37,215 nucleotides of DNA from positions 1 to 37,215 of the forward strand of contig CANRDI010000017.1 in the NCBI GenBank assembly GCA_947629335.1. The letters run 5' to 3'. Made by a program: the position numbers and the translations under genes. Below the pieces are notes generated by a model. That model did not search any database. It was not told the DNA's origin and was given only the letters and a program-made list of their open reading frames with translations. Numbering within the stretch: position 1 is the stretch's first letter; each line of letters opens with the position of its first letter. This document shows, piece by piece, positions 13,976 through 21,983 of the stretch. The DNA comes from an uncultured Clostridia bacterium. Lineage in GTDB: Bacteria; Bacillota; Clostridia; Oscillospirales; Ruminococcaceae.

Positions 13976-16108
13976 ATGAAAGCAAGAAAACTCAGCGCAA
14001 TTCTTTTAGCAGGCGCGTTAATGGCAACGCCTGTCATCACGTCAACGGCAATGGCGGAAAGTTCGCAGACAGACAGCACTGACAGCACACAAAGCATAGT
14101 TGACGAAAGCGGAAACCTTGTTATAGAGGGGACAACTTTAACAGGAGTTACAGAAAAAGGAAAGACGGCTAAAGATATAGTTATTCCCGAAGGGGTTACG
14201 GATATTGGGTTTGATGCATTTTCGGAACTTACTGTTGTCGAAACCATAACCATTCCCAAAAGTGTAACTAATATAGAAACAAGTATGATGGGGTCTTATC
14301 CTTCTGTGGCTTATACGCTGAAAAGCATAAATGTTTCTGAAGGCAATCCTACTTATTTCTCGGAAGACGGCGTGTTATTCAGCAGAAATAGTATTAGTGA
14401 AAAACTATTGTGTATTTATCCCGCGGGAAAAACAGACAAAGAGTATAACGTACCCGAAAACACAGAGTTGTGTTCATATGTATTTAGCGGTAATGAAAAC
14501 CTTTTAAAAATTAACCTTCCCGAAAGTACTTATTTAAACGGATACAACATATTTGCCGAAGATAAAATACTGACTTGTATGGGCAGAGACTATACGGCAG
14601 ATGAAATTTATCATGTTTTGGCTGAAGAAGGCACTGACTTTGAAAAACGTGAATATGACGATAACGGCTTATGCATTGTTGACAATAAAATTATCGACTG
14701 TATAAACTGTCAAAAAGACGTTGTAATTCCCGACGGAGTGACAAAGATTGGCGACAATGCCTTTAAAAATTGTTTGGGAGTTGAAGAAATTAAAATTCCC
14801 GAAAGCGTAACAGAAATTGGTGAATACGCATTTTCGGGAAGTAACATCAAAAAAATTGAAATTTCCAAAGGCGTGACCAAGATTGCGGGGTATGCGTTTA
14901 GTCAGTGTACAAATCTCAGCGAAGCAGTACTTCCCGACACTTTGACCGAGATTGAAAATGGCGCGTTTTATGAGTGTACAAGTCTTACCGAAATAGCACT
15001 TCCCAACAGCTTGACTAAAATCGATGGTAATGTGTTTAGGGGTACAGGACTTAAAAGCATAACTATTCCGGATAGCGTAACTGAGATTGGAGAGTTTGCT
15101 TTCTCAGATTGTCAAAATTTAACAAAAATTGAAATACCTAAAAATATAACTAAATTAGCTCAGACTTTTTATAATTCCACAAACCTTACTGATGTAAAAC
15201 TTCCCGAAGGTTTAAAAGAGATCGGAAGAGGAACTTTTAATAAATGCACAAGTCTTGAAAATATAGAAATTCCCGCAGGCGTTACAAAACTTGGCGCATG
15301 GGCATTCAGTGACACAAAAATCAAAAGCCTTAAAATTCCGGGCGGTGTGACCGTAATAGGGGAGAACATTTGCAGATCCACTTCAACTCTTACAGATGTT
15401 TACTTTGATGAAACAAAGGACAAATGGGAAAATATAACGGTTGTTGACAAAAATGACAAAGAGCTTGAACGTACTGCCACGGAACTTTTTGCAAACGCTA
15501 CACTTCATTTCAAATCTGCTGACCCCGAAGAAAAACCCGTAGTTGAGTACACGGCTGACGAGGAAACGGGCATAACCGCTTCTACCGAGGAAGGCGTTAT
15601 AGAAGAAGGCGCGGTTCTCACCGTAACTCCTGTCGAGGAAAAAACCGACAATGAAAACACCTACGGCTTTGACATTTCATTCAAGAACGGCGAAAAAGAA
15701 GTTCAGCCGAACGGCAAGGTAACAATAACAATCCCCGTTCCCGAACCATTTAAGAAACTTGCGAAGATTTATGTTTATCATGTCCTGAACGGAAAATATT
15801 ATGATATGAAGGCGTCAATTGATGAAAACGGCAACATTGTTTTTGAAACCGACCATTTCAGTGAATATGTCGTAACATCAGTTGAGGTCGAGGGCGCTTT
15901 GGAGAATGAAAATTCCGACAGTTCAGACAACGATAATTCTTCCGACAATTCCGACAACGAAAGTTCCGACAACAGCTCCGACAGCGAAAATTCAAACAGC
16001 GGCTCCGATAAATCACCGAACACAGGTTTCGGAGGAATTGCAATGACGCTCGGCGTATTTGCACTTGCCGGCGCGGCGATAGTTGTCACAAAGAAATATC
16101 AAAGATAA
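13976..16108 (+). CDS. Cell-wall-anchored BspA-like leucine-rich-repeat protein (710 aa)
   Basis: Secreted surface protein. A Sec signal peptide covers residues 1-27 (KARK ... cleavage after AMA). Leucine-rich repeats of the BspA/TpLRR type (consensus like VKIGDNAFKNCxxLxxIxIPxSVTxI) run from about 45 to 510. Then come a beta-sandwich-like module (about 520-640), a Ser/Asp/Asn linker (645-679) and a sortase signal: SPNTG at 680, a hydrophobic helix and the tail KKYQR. SPNTG departs from LPXTG and may match a specialised sortase; no sortase gene is in the window. BspA-like proteins bind host or matrix proteins, but the ligand here is unknown. Expression appears gated by the structured leader. 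Confidence 0.9.
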   Translation: MKARKLSAILLAGALMATPVITSTAMAESSQTDSTDSTQSIVDESGNLVIEGTTLTGVTEKGKTAKDIVIPEGVTDIGFDAFSELTVVETITIPKSVTNIETSMMGSYPSVAYTLKSINVSEGNPTYFSEDGVLFSRNSISEKLLCIYPAGKTDKEYNVPENTELCSYVFSGNENLLKINLPESTYLNGYNIFAEDKILTCMGRDYTADEIYHVLAEEGTDFEKREYDDNGLCIVDNKIIDCINCQKDVVIPDGVTKIGDNAFKNCLGVEEIKIPESVTEIGEYAFSGSNIKKIEISKGVTKIAGYAFSQCTNLSEAVLPDTLTEIENGAFYECTSLTEIALPNSLTKIDGNVFRGTGLKSITIPDSVTEIGEFAFSDCQNLTKIEIPKNITKLAQTFYNSTNLTDVKLPEGLKEIGRGTFNKCTSLENIEIPAGVTKLGAWAFSDTKIKSLKIPGGVTVIGENICRSTSTLTDVYFDETKDKWENITVVDKNDKELERTATELFANATLHFKSADPEEKPVVEYTADEETGITASTEEGVIEEGAVLTVTPVEEKTDNENTYGFDISFKNGEKEVQPNGKVTITIPVPEPFKKLAKIYVYHVLNGKYYDMKASIDENGNIVFETDHFSEYVVTSVEVEGALENENSDSSDNDNSSDNSDNESSDNSSDSENSNSGSDKSPNTGFGGIAMTLGVFALAGAAIVVTKKYQR

Positions 16109-16135
16109 CACATCAAAATTCTTCCTTCAAAACAA

Positions 16136-16166
16136 GAAGCGCTCCCGTTCAAATCGGGAGCGCTTC
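16136..16166. terminator. Convergent terminator between the LRR gene and coaX
   Basis: Perfect 12-bp stem GAAGCGCTCCCG/CGGGAGCGCTTC with a 7-nt loop. The plus tail is GCTTTAATT; the minus tail TTGTTTTG serves coaX. Confidence 0.85.
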
Positions 16167-16182
16167 GCTTTAATTCCAAATG

Positions 16183-16953
16183 TCATTTATTCTTGTTGTA
16201 CACAGCAAGAAGTCCTTTGAGAATAAGGCTGTCGTCAAGGATAAAGTCATTCCTGCACAAAGGCTTTATCACGCTTGAAAAGCCGCCTGTTGCAATAACA
16301 GTGCATTTTTCGCCTATCTCGCGCTCAAAACTTTCAATCATTCCGTCTATCATAAACGCATTTCCGTAAAGCAATCCCGACCGCATACAATCTATAGTAT
16401 TTTTGCCGATAACGTGCGGAATAGGCTCGCTCGAAATGCTTATCAGCGGAAGCGCCGCAGTTTTGTCTGCAAGCGCCTCGGCTGAGATCTTAATTCCCGG
16501 AGCAATTATGCCGCCGATAAACGCGCCGCTTTTGTCTACAGCGAGAACTTTTGTCGCTGTTCCGAGATCAATAACTACAGCGGGGAGCGGATAATTTTCT
16601 TTCGCGCCTACTGCTGCTGCCGCCATATCCGCGCCGAGCGACGCAGGCTCGTCTATTTTTATGTTCAGTCCTGTTTTAAGTCCCGGACCTATCGTCATAA
16701 CCTTACAGCCGCATATCTTTTCGACGGCAGGTTTTATCTGCACCGTTACGGGAGGCACTACCGACGACAGCACCGCGCCTTGGATATCCGACGCGTTTAT
16801 GCCGTAAAGCCGCAGAATGTCTGCAAAAGCGACGGCATATTGATCTTCCATATAAAAATGCTCGGTCGAAATTCTCGACTGAAACGTCAATTTGTCATCA
16901 TCAAATCCGCCTATCACAATATTTGTGTTTCCAACATCAATAGTCAATATCAT
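16183..16953 (-). CDS. coaX: Type III pantothenate kinase
   Basis: Phosphorylates pantothenate, the first step of coenzyme A synthesis. 256 aa, the normal length. ASKHA-fold motifs: DVGNTNIVIGGF at residues 6-17 (phosphate-binding loop) and DLGTATKVLAVD near 129-140; GPGLKTGLNIKIDEPASLGAD near 91-111 contains the CoaX substrate-site residues. CoaX needs a monovalent cation and is not inhibited by CoA (family knowledge). It is transcribed alone from its own promoter, divergent from the comEA-like gene. The BirA or ftsH neighbours seen in other genomes are absent. Confidence 0.96.
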   Translation of the reverse strand: MILTIDVGNTNIVIGGFDDDKLTFQSRISTEHFYMEDQYAVAFADILRLYGINASDIQGAVLSSVVPPVTVQIKPAVEKICGCKVMTIGPGLKTGLNIKIDEPASLGADMAAAAVGAKENYPLPAVVIDLGTATKVLAVDKSGAFIGGIIAPGIKISAEALADKTAALPLISISSEPIPHVIGKNTIDCMRSGLLYGNAFMIDGMIESFEREIGEKCTVIATGGFSSVIKPLCRNDFILDDSLILKGLLAVYNKNK

Positions 16954-17005
16954 ATTTTTACCTCGTAATTAAATATTTAGTGTATCTGTTATTTCTCCGA
17001 AAATG

Positions 17006-17035
17006 ATTATAGCATTTTTGGAGGAATGATGTCAA
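17006..17035 (-). promoter_or_regulatory. coaX promoter
   Basis: Minus-strand TTGACA (17035-17030), 18-nt spacer, TATAAT (17011-17006), about 53 nt upstream of the coaX start. Confidence 0.8.
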
Positions 17036-17075
17036 TAGTTTTTTTGAAATAACTGTTATTTTGAAAAACTGTTTA

Positions 17076-17127
17076 TCGGCATTTCAGAGCATTCATGCTT
17101 GACAAATGCCGAAGAGAATGTTAAAAT
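17076..17127 (+). promoter_or_regulatory. comEA-like gene promoter with overlapping inverted repeat
   Basis: TTGACA (17099-17104), 17-nt spacer, TAAAAT (17122-17127). A perfect 9-bp inverted repeat, TCGGCATTT (17076-17084)/AAATGCCGA (17104-17112), has its right arm beginning in the -35 box and running into the spacer. The position suits a repressor operator. Confidence 0.65.
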
Positions 17128-17189
17128 ATATTCAGACTTAGGGTAGTTTTTTATTGATATGTTTATGCTGACAAAAATCGGGTGATTTT

Positions 17190-17546
17190 ATGATATTCAG
17201 ATATTTTTTGAAGAAAGCGGCTGTCCTGATATGCTGGGGAGCGGTTATGTTCGGATTTATTTACAGCTCTGTAAGCGGAGATATTGAGCTTCAAAATGCT
17301 CTTTCGGACTCTGATTTTCCTCGCTTTCTGCCCGGCGCGCCCGAAGCGGTGTCCTTTCCGATAAACATAAATACCGCGAATATGCGGGAGCTTAAAGCTC
17401 TCGACGGAATAGGCGATTCAAAAGCCGCAGCTATCATTTCCTATCGTGAGGAAAACGGCGGATTTATGTCGGTTGACGAGCTTTTAAATGTTTCGGGAAT
17501 AGGCGAAAAAACTCTCGAAAACATACGAGAATATGTGACAGTATAA
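17190..17546 (+). CDS. ComEA-like helix-hairpin-helix DNA-binding protein (118 aa)
   Basis: One N-terminal membrane helix (about 8-27) anchors a short outward-facing protein. The tandem helix-hairpin-helix domain (about 56-118) starts with the ININTANMRELKALDGIGDSKAAAII signature, and a second hairpin is VSGIGEKTLENIREYV. ComEA binds incoming DNA at the cell surface during transformation. Here the SLBB domain of full-length ComEA (about 200 aa) is absent, and no comEB/comEC follows. A role in DNA uptake is therefore only possible; short ComEA-like proteins also occur as orphans. Confidence 0.85.
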   Translation: MIFRYFLKKAAVLICWGAVMFGFIYSSVSGDIELQNALSDSDFPRFLPGAPEAVSFPININTANMRELKALDGIGDSKAAAIISYREENGGFMSVDELLNVSGIGEKTLENIREYVTV

Positions 17547-17884
17547 AACGGACAAACCTATTTGTGGTTCTTTTCAAACGCTTTTATTCTAAATAATGCA
17601 TACTCGCCCTAACCCCCTAACCCGATGGGGGAAGGGGGAAAAGTTGCGGGGCGCGGTGCGCCCTGCGACCCGCATTGGGGGAAAACTTTTGAAAAAGTTT
17701 TTCCCCAAGCCCCCTTTCAAAATTTTTATGTAACGTGCTGCAAGGGAAATGCACTTCCGCTTCTTCTTACCTCTTACAGCGTTTTCCGCCGAAGGCGGAT
17801 AATGCGCTAACCTCTTACCTCTAAAATTGACCGCAGTTCTTAAAAAAACTGCGGTCATATTTTTGTTCATATTTGCGAATGGGC
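17547..17884. other. Intergenic mosaic of repeats
   Basis: No gene seen. It holds a GC-rich hairpin (GGGCGC-GGT-GCGCCC near 17649-17663) and a palindromic segment, GGGGGAAAACTTTTG...AAAAGTTTTTCCCC, near 17675-17707, whose style is common in intergenic DNA of gut Clostridia. It also holds a 29-bp motif (17778-17806) that recurs in the MITE-like element at 30810-30838 with one mismatch. That motif is flanked by near-direct repeats of ACCTCTTAC, as if inserted. Confidence 0.6.
17828..17864. terminator. Terminator between the comEA-like gene and khpB
   Basis: 10-bp stem TGACCGCAGT/ACTGCGGTCA with TATTTTT on the plus side. On the minus strand, where khpB ends at 17885, the tail is ATTTTAG, so it may act both ways. 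Confidence 0.78.
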
Positions 17885-18880
17885 TTAAAGCTCGATCTTT
17901 CCATAGAGCGTCGCGTTCTTTTCGGCGTCAACTGTTTCCTTTGAAAACTCGACAGCGTTTTTATTTTCGTCGGGTTCATATGACGGACGTTTATATTCGC
18001 GTTCAGCGCCGTATCCTCCGGAGCGGCGGTAGTTCCTTGAACCGTTTGCTCTGCTTCTTCCCTCGCCGCGCCTGTGGCTGTCAAACTTAGGACGGTCGGC
18101 ATAGATAACGACTTTTCTGTAAGGTTCGCTTCCTGTAGAGCGGCTCGAAACGCCCTCTATCTCCGCGACGCAGCTGTGAATTATCCTGCGCTCATAGGGG
18201 TTCATAGGTTCAAGCGCTATTTTCCTGCCCTGCTTTATGACCTTTGCCGAGGTCTTTTTTGCAAGAGATATGAGAGATTCACGCCGTTTTTCCCGATAAC
18301 CGTTGCAGTCGAGAGAAATTCTGCAAAAGCTCTCTTCAGCGCGGTTGCTTGCTAAAATTGTCAGATACTGAAGGCTGTCGAGGGTCTCCCCGCGCTTTCC
18401 TATCACAATTCCGAGCTTTTCGCCGCTTATATCGAGAATGACCATTCCTCCGCGCATATAAGGATTTATGGTAAATCCGTCCATTCCGAGAGCGTTCAGA
18501 ACCGAAGTGAGATAGCTTATTGCAGTCTGTACCTTAACGCTTTTGTTTACATCAAAATCGTCGGGCAGCATTTGCTCGTCTTTTTCATACGGTTCTTCAT
18601 CAGGCTCGTCGCTCTCCTGTGATGAAGCGGAAAATTTCAGAGCCTCTTCGCGGGCTTCTTCGGCGAGATCTTCTTCGTCAGCCTCGTATATTCTTTCCTT
18701 CTTTTCCTCGACAGGCTCATATATCGCGTTTACGCGGGCTTCTCCCTTAAAGCCCCCGAAAAGTGTTTTTCTCGGCTGTTCGAGAATGTCGAAATCAATA
18801 TCGTCAACACTTACGCCAAACTCCTTTGCGGCAAGTTTTTTGGCTTCTTCGACGGTTTTAGCTGTAAATTCTTTTTCCAT
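17885..18880 (-). CDS. khpB: RNA-binding protein KhpB/Jag (SpoIIIJ-associated)
   Basis: 331-aa cytosolic RNA-binding protein of the Jag/EloR/KhpB family, linked in Gram-positives to cell elongation and, with YidC, to sporulation. The Jag N-terminal domain (about 1-55) holds the KTLFGGFKGEARV motif. It is followed by a long acidic linker (about 55-115), a KH domain (about 117-195) with GKRG as the GxxG loop, and an R3H domain (about 196-255) with NPYERRIIH. The Arg/Gly/Tyr-rich basic tail of some 70 residues is longer than in many homologues and may add RNA contacts. It is last gene of the rpmH operon, 22 nt after yidC. Confidence 0.95.
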   Translation of the reverse strand: MEKEFTAKTVEEAKKLAAKEFGVSVDDIDFDILEQPRKTLFGGFKGEARVNAIYEPVEEKKERIYEADEEDLAEEAREEALKFSASSQESDEPDEEPYEKDEQMLPDDFDVNKSVKVQTAISYLTSVLNALGMDGFTINPYMRGGMVILDISGEKLGIVIGKRGETLDSLQYLTILASNRAEESFCRISLDCNGYREKRRESLISLAKKTSAKVIKQGRKIALEPMNPYERRIIHSCVAEIEGVSSRSTGSEPYRKVVIYADRPKFDSHRRGEGRSRANGSRNYRRSGGYGAEREYKRPSYEPDENKNAVEFSKETVDAEKNATLYGKIEL

Positions 18881-18902
18881 AATTTACCCCTTTCGGACGG
18901 CT

Positions 18903-20435
18903 TTATTCGTCATCATCGTCGTCCTCGTTATATTCTTCACCGTATTTAAGAGCGTCCGCTTTTCTTGCCTCGGCAAGTTTCCTGCGATTTGCTTCTTTCT
19001 GCGACTGTGCCTCTTCTCTGGTGATTTTTGTTTCTTTTTCTGCTTTTATTTTTATGACTTTATCCTTTGCGGCAAGTTCCGCAGCGGCGATTTCTCTGAG
19101 TTTTTTCGGATTATAGAGCTTATCCAGGACTATCGTCTGCAAGATGCTGAAAGCATAACTTACTGCCCAGTAAAATCCTGCTCCCGCGGGTACGGTAAAT
19201 GCGAGCCAGAGCGAAAACAGCGGCATGATATACATCATAACCTTCATTGAACAGCCCATATTTGCCATATCGGGGTTATTCTTCTTCATATTGTAGTTTG
19301 AGAGGAAGGTCTGTCCAAGCGCCAGAAGAAATGAGATTATCGGAACGAGTATCATCGGAAATCCCATATGGTTTGAGGGAACCTGACCGAGAGGAATACC
19401 CACAAAATTCAGGTTTTCATAGAGCTTTTCGTAGTTTGCTCTTACTTCGGGGCGAATTGCCGCGTCGCTGTATGCGTTTTTGTAAACGAACTTATCGTTC
19501 TGCGTTCCGAAACATTCGAGAGCATACAGTTCTCTTTGAAGCGATGATGTCGCGGTAAATACGATAGAGTCCGCGCTTGCCGCAGCATAATATCCGTATT
19601 GCACCTGTAAGGTATTAAGTGCGCTTACGGTTTCGTCGCTGAATGCATGTTCGAGTTTATATGCGTCTTTCTGCGCGTTTTCGGAAAGAGCGTTCATTTC
19701 ATTGCGCTCGTCTTCGGTGAGTTTATAAATGTCGGTGCCTGAGAGCTGGGTAATGCTGTTGTCCTTTGCGTATGCATTCGCTATGATATCGTGTACGGCG
19801 GTCTTAAACATCTTTACCGTATCAAGATCAAGCTTTTGCATATCCTCAAAGGTCTTTGCTTCTTCGCCTTCTGCGAGGCAGTTTTCGTTATAGAACGAAA
19901 GTATTTTCTTCGCGTCGTTTACGATATTGTTGTGTTTTTTAAGGTCTTTTTCATTGAGCTTTGAGACCTCTTCGTCCGTCTTTGCACATTCTTCTGCGAA
20001 AACAGACGCAAAATCAACATTATATGACTCTTCTACGAACGAAACGATTTCGCTGTTCGTAGAATGTATGATATGCGTAAGCGGTTTATAAACAACGTCG
20101 ATGACTCCGAAAAGTATCAGAAACGACAACAGCATCGGCAGACAGCCCGCCGTCGGTTTATAACCCTGCTGCTGGAGTTTCATAAGCTCTTGCTGTTGTC
20201 TTTCTTTGTTGTTGGCATATTTTGTCTGTATCTCTTTTATTTTGGGCGTAAACGCCGCAGAGACCGCCGAGGTTTTCTGCTGTTTTATATAAATAGGGAT
20301 CATAGCTCCCTTTATGATAAACGTAAACAAGATGATACAGATACCTACGTTTTCACAGATAAAATTATAGATAAAATAAAGCAGATAGCCCAAAGGCGTA
20401 CCTATTAAACTATACAAGAACTGAATATTGTCCAC
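18903..20435 (-). CDS. yidC: Membrane protein insertase YidC (long form, 510 aa)
   Basis: YidC/Oxa1/SpoIIIJ insertase that inserts and folds membrane proteins alone or with SecYEG. TM1 is near 27-50 (CIILFTFIIKGAMIP, carrying the hydrophilic-groove region) and TM2 near 98-115. TM3-TM5 lie in 345-445 (GFPMILVPIISFLLALGQTF, KVMMYIMPLFSLWLAFTVPAGAGFYWAVS). The feature to note is an extracytoplasmic insert of about 200 residues between TM2 and TM3, largely helical and charged, which doubles the usual ~255-aa Gram-positive length. The cytosolic tail is basic/acidic and ends in EDDDDDE. No lipobox is present. Confidence 0.95.
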   Translation of the reverse strand: MDNIQFLYSLIGTPLGYLLYFIYNFICENVGICIILFTFIIKGAMIPIYIKQQKTSAVSAAFTPKIKEIQTKYANNKERQQQELMKLQQQGYKPTAGCLPMLLSFLILFGVIDVVYKPLTHIIHSTNSEIVSFVEESYNVDFASVFAEECAKTDEEVSKLNEKDLKKHNNIVNDAKKILSFYNENCLAEGEEAKTFEDMQKLDLDTVKMFKTAVHDIIANAYAKDNSITQLSGTDIYKLTEDERNEMNALSENAQKDAYKLEHAFSDETVSALNTLQVQYGYYAAASADSIVFTATSSLQRELYALECFGTQNDKFVYKNAYSDAAIRPEVRANYEKLYENLNFVGIPLGQVPSNHMGFPMILVPIISFLLALGQTFLSNYNMKKNNPDMANMGCSMKVMMYIMPLFSLWLAFTVPAGAGFYWAVSYAFSILQTIVLDKLYNPKKLREIAAAELAAKDKVIKIKAEKETKITREEAQSQKEANRRKLAEARKADALKYGEEYNEDDDDDE

Positions 20436-20543
20436 GTCCTTCCTGATATTAGAAGCCGGAGGCGAGAGGTCAAGGGCCGGGCATAAGCAAAGACGCCCTC
20501 TTAAAAACTGTCGGATTTTTGTAAAACAAAAATGTTCTCGTCC

Positions 20544-20858
20544 TTACGGCTTCTGCCCTCTGATTTTTATCTTCTGCTGTTTATCCGAATATACCTCGTT
20601 CCAACTCTTTGAAACGACCGTATATTTCTCCGGTCTGAACATAAATTTTTCCGGAACGGGGTCATAGCCGAATTTCCCGAAAGGATTACACCTCAGAATT
20701 CTCCATAATGTCAAATAACCGCCCTTTACCGCCCCAAACCGCCGAACGGCAATAAGACCGTATTCGGAACAGCTTGGATAAAAGCGGCAGCACGGCGGCT
20801 TAATTTTTGAAAGCGTAAGCCTGTACAGCTTAATTATTGCCAAAAGAATATATTTCAT
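20544..20858 (-). CDS. yidD: Membrane protein insertion efficiency factor YidD
   Basis: 104-aa YidD. It has the N-terminal amphipathic/membrane helix (YILLAIIKLYRLTLS) and the invariant cysteine region KPPCCRFYPSCSEYGLIAVRRFG near 20-42, followed by RILRCNPF. It assists YidC-dependent insertion. It starts 2 nt after the rnpA stop and lies 108 nt before yidC. The tail beyond about residue 70 is longer than the family core. Confidence 0.96.
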   Translation of the reverse strand: MKYILLAIIKLYRLTLSKIKPPCCRFYPSCSEYGLIAVRRFGAVKGGYLTLWRILRCNPFGKFGYDPVPEKFMFRPEKYTVVSKSWNEVYSDKQQKIKIRGQKP

Positions 20859-20860
20859 TA

Positions 20861-21217
20861 TTATTGCAATATTTTGAGCAAAACACTCTTCTTCATTAGT
20901 CCCAATATCTGCCCCATTTTGAGAAACGGGGTCTTTGACCTCGCTACAAAGACAAAATCGAAGCGGTTTTGCGTGCTTTCACGGATTATCGGGTCGATAA
21001 GGCGGAACGCTTCTCTTATGATCCGCCTCGCCCTGTTTCGTTTGACCGCGTTTCCGACCTTTTTGCCCGTGACGATACCGAGGCGGTTCTTCCCCGCCCT
21101 TCTCGGTCTGATATAGCACACAAATCCGTATGTCACGACGCTTTCGCCTTTTTTGAACAAATAGCTGAAATCGCGGGCTTTTTTAATGACGACGTATCTT
21201 TTCTTTAGCTCGCGCAT
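20861..21217 (-). CDS. rnpA: Ribonuclease P protein component
   Basis: Protein subunit of RNase P, which helps the catalytic RNA cleave tRNA 5' leaders. 118 aa from the ATG. The basic signature KKVGNAVKRNRARRIIREAFR is near 52-72 and FVFVARSKTPF near 88-98. The ATG shares its A with the TGA of rpmH (TGATG), so translation is coupled. A TTG codon directly upstream would add one residue and is less likely. Confidence 0.95.
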   Translation of the reverse strand: MRELKKRYVVIKKARDFSYLFKKGESVVTYGFVCYIRPRRAGKNRLGIVTGKKVGNAVKRNRARRIIREAFRLIDPIIRESTQNRFDFVFVARSKTPFLKMGQILGLMKKSVLLKILQ

Positions 21218-21351
21218 CAATAGCTAAGTCTTTTTCTGCCCTTTGCGCGGCGGCGGGAAAGTACTTTTCTGCCGTTCTTTGTAGCCATTCTCTTCATAAA
21301 GCCGTGTTCGTGCTTTCTCTGGAGCTTTTTGGGCTGATAGGTTCTTTTCAT
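21217..21351 (-). CDS. rpmH: 50S ribosomal protein L34
   Basis: 44-aa L34, [20 protein letters not shown]...[11 protein letters not shown], a near-perfect family match; only its small size makes it easy to miss. GGAGGAT lies 6 nt before the ATG. First gene of rpmH-rnpA-yidD-yidC-khpB. The usual upstream neighbour dnaA is absent and der is divergent instead. Confidence 0.97.
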   Translation of the reverse strand: MKRTYQPKKLQRKHEHGFMKRMATKNGRKVLSRRRAKGRKRLSY

Positions 21352-21514
21352 TTCGATTATCCTCCTTATAGATTTTCCTTTTCAATTTCCTTTTACTAAA
21401 CAAACCGTCATTTGACAAAAAATACCATAAATTGCTTTCTTCAGCCTTGTCCTGACAAATAAACCGGATATTATCACAAACTACGAATGCTGAAAAAGCT
21501 GTCGGCATTTAATT

Positions 21515-21543
21515 ATTATACCCTAAATAAGAACCTTTGTCAA
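21515..21543 (-). promoter_or_regulatory. rpmH operon promoter
   Basis: Minus-strand TTGACA (21543-21538), 17-nt spacer, TATAAT (21520-21515): a perfect consensus, as expected for a ribosomal protein operon. The leader before rpmH is about 155 nt. Confidence 0.88.
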
Positions 21544-21678
21544 GAGGTTTTTCAAAATTAAAGCGATTTTTTTACAGTATATAAATTCTCCGGAAAATTC
21601 CCGCAGTAAAAATCACTTTGTAAATTTATTTGTAAATTTATACGGCAGATATTATCGGCGAAAATGAGAAATAAAGCC

Positions 21679-21707
21679 TTGAAAAAATCAAAATAATATG
21701 CTATAAT
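21679..21707 (+). promoter_or_regulatory. der promoter
   Basis: TTGAAA (21679-21684), 17-nt spacer, TATAAT (21702-21707). The -10 box is the left edge of the palindrome TATAATAATTGC-ATA-GCAATTATTATA (21702-21728). A long leader of about 270 nt follows. Confidence 0.7.
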
Positions 21708-21817
21708 AATTGCATAGCAATTATTATAGATTTAAATGCCTCGCACATTCGTTCGCTGCGCTCGCTTCGTGCGTATCGGCAAATTATAACATAAATTCTG
21801 GCGAATTTATGTTATAA
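21702..21817 (+). repeat. Hairpin leader repeat, copy 2 (der leader)
   Basis: Same modules and order as 8025-8143: the -10 palindrome (perfect 12-bp arms here), then the GCCTCGCACATTCGTTCGCT...CGTGCGTATCGGC segment, then a perfect 15-bp hairpin (21784-21798 with 21803-21817). The last hairpin differs in sequence from the cobO copy yet keeps the same size and place. Confidence 0.72.
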
Positions 21818-21983
21818 TAAAAAGAAGATGTTTTTTCGGACTGTAAAATGCCTGCTTCGGTCATTTTCGGAGCTTTGGCGGAAAATTTTGCAGACGGATG
21901 TATTAAGCGAATATAAGTCCGCCGTTCGGCAGTGGTTTAGCAAAAACCGATCGGCTGTATGCCATATATTAAGGAGAAGAAAA

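Noticed and set aside
21224-21508. 94-codon minus-strand ORF spanning the rpmH leader and gene in another frame
   Set aside because: It overlaps the certain L34 gene, starts at the predicted transcription start without a ribosome site, and its sequence looks random.
21828-21983. 52-codon N-terminal extension of Der
   Set aside because: Family members start at MRVVAIVGRPNVGKST, and AAGGAG sits right before that ATG at 21984; the extension lies within the leader.
21352-21983. Replication origin next to rpmH
   Set aside because: rpmH often lies near dnaA and oriC, but there is no dnaA here and I see no cluster of TTATCCACA-type DnaA boxes.
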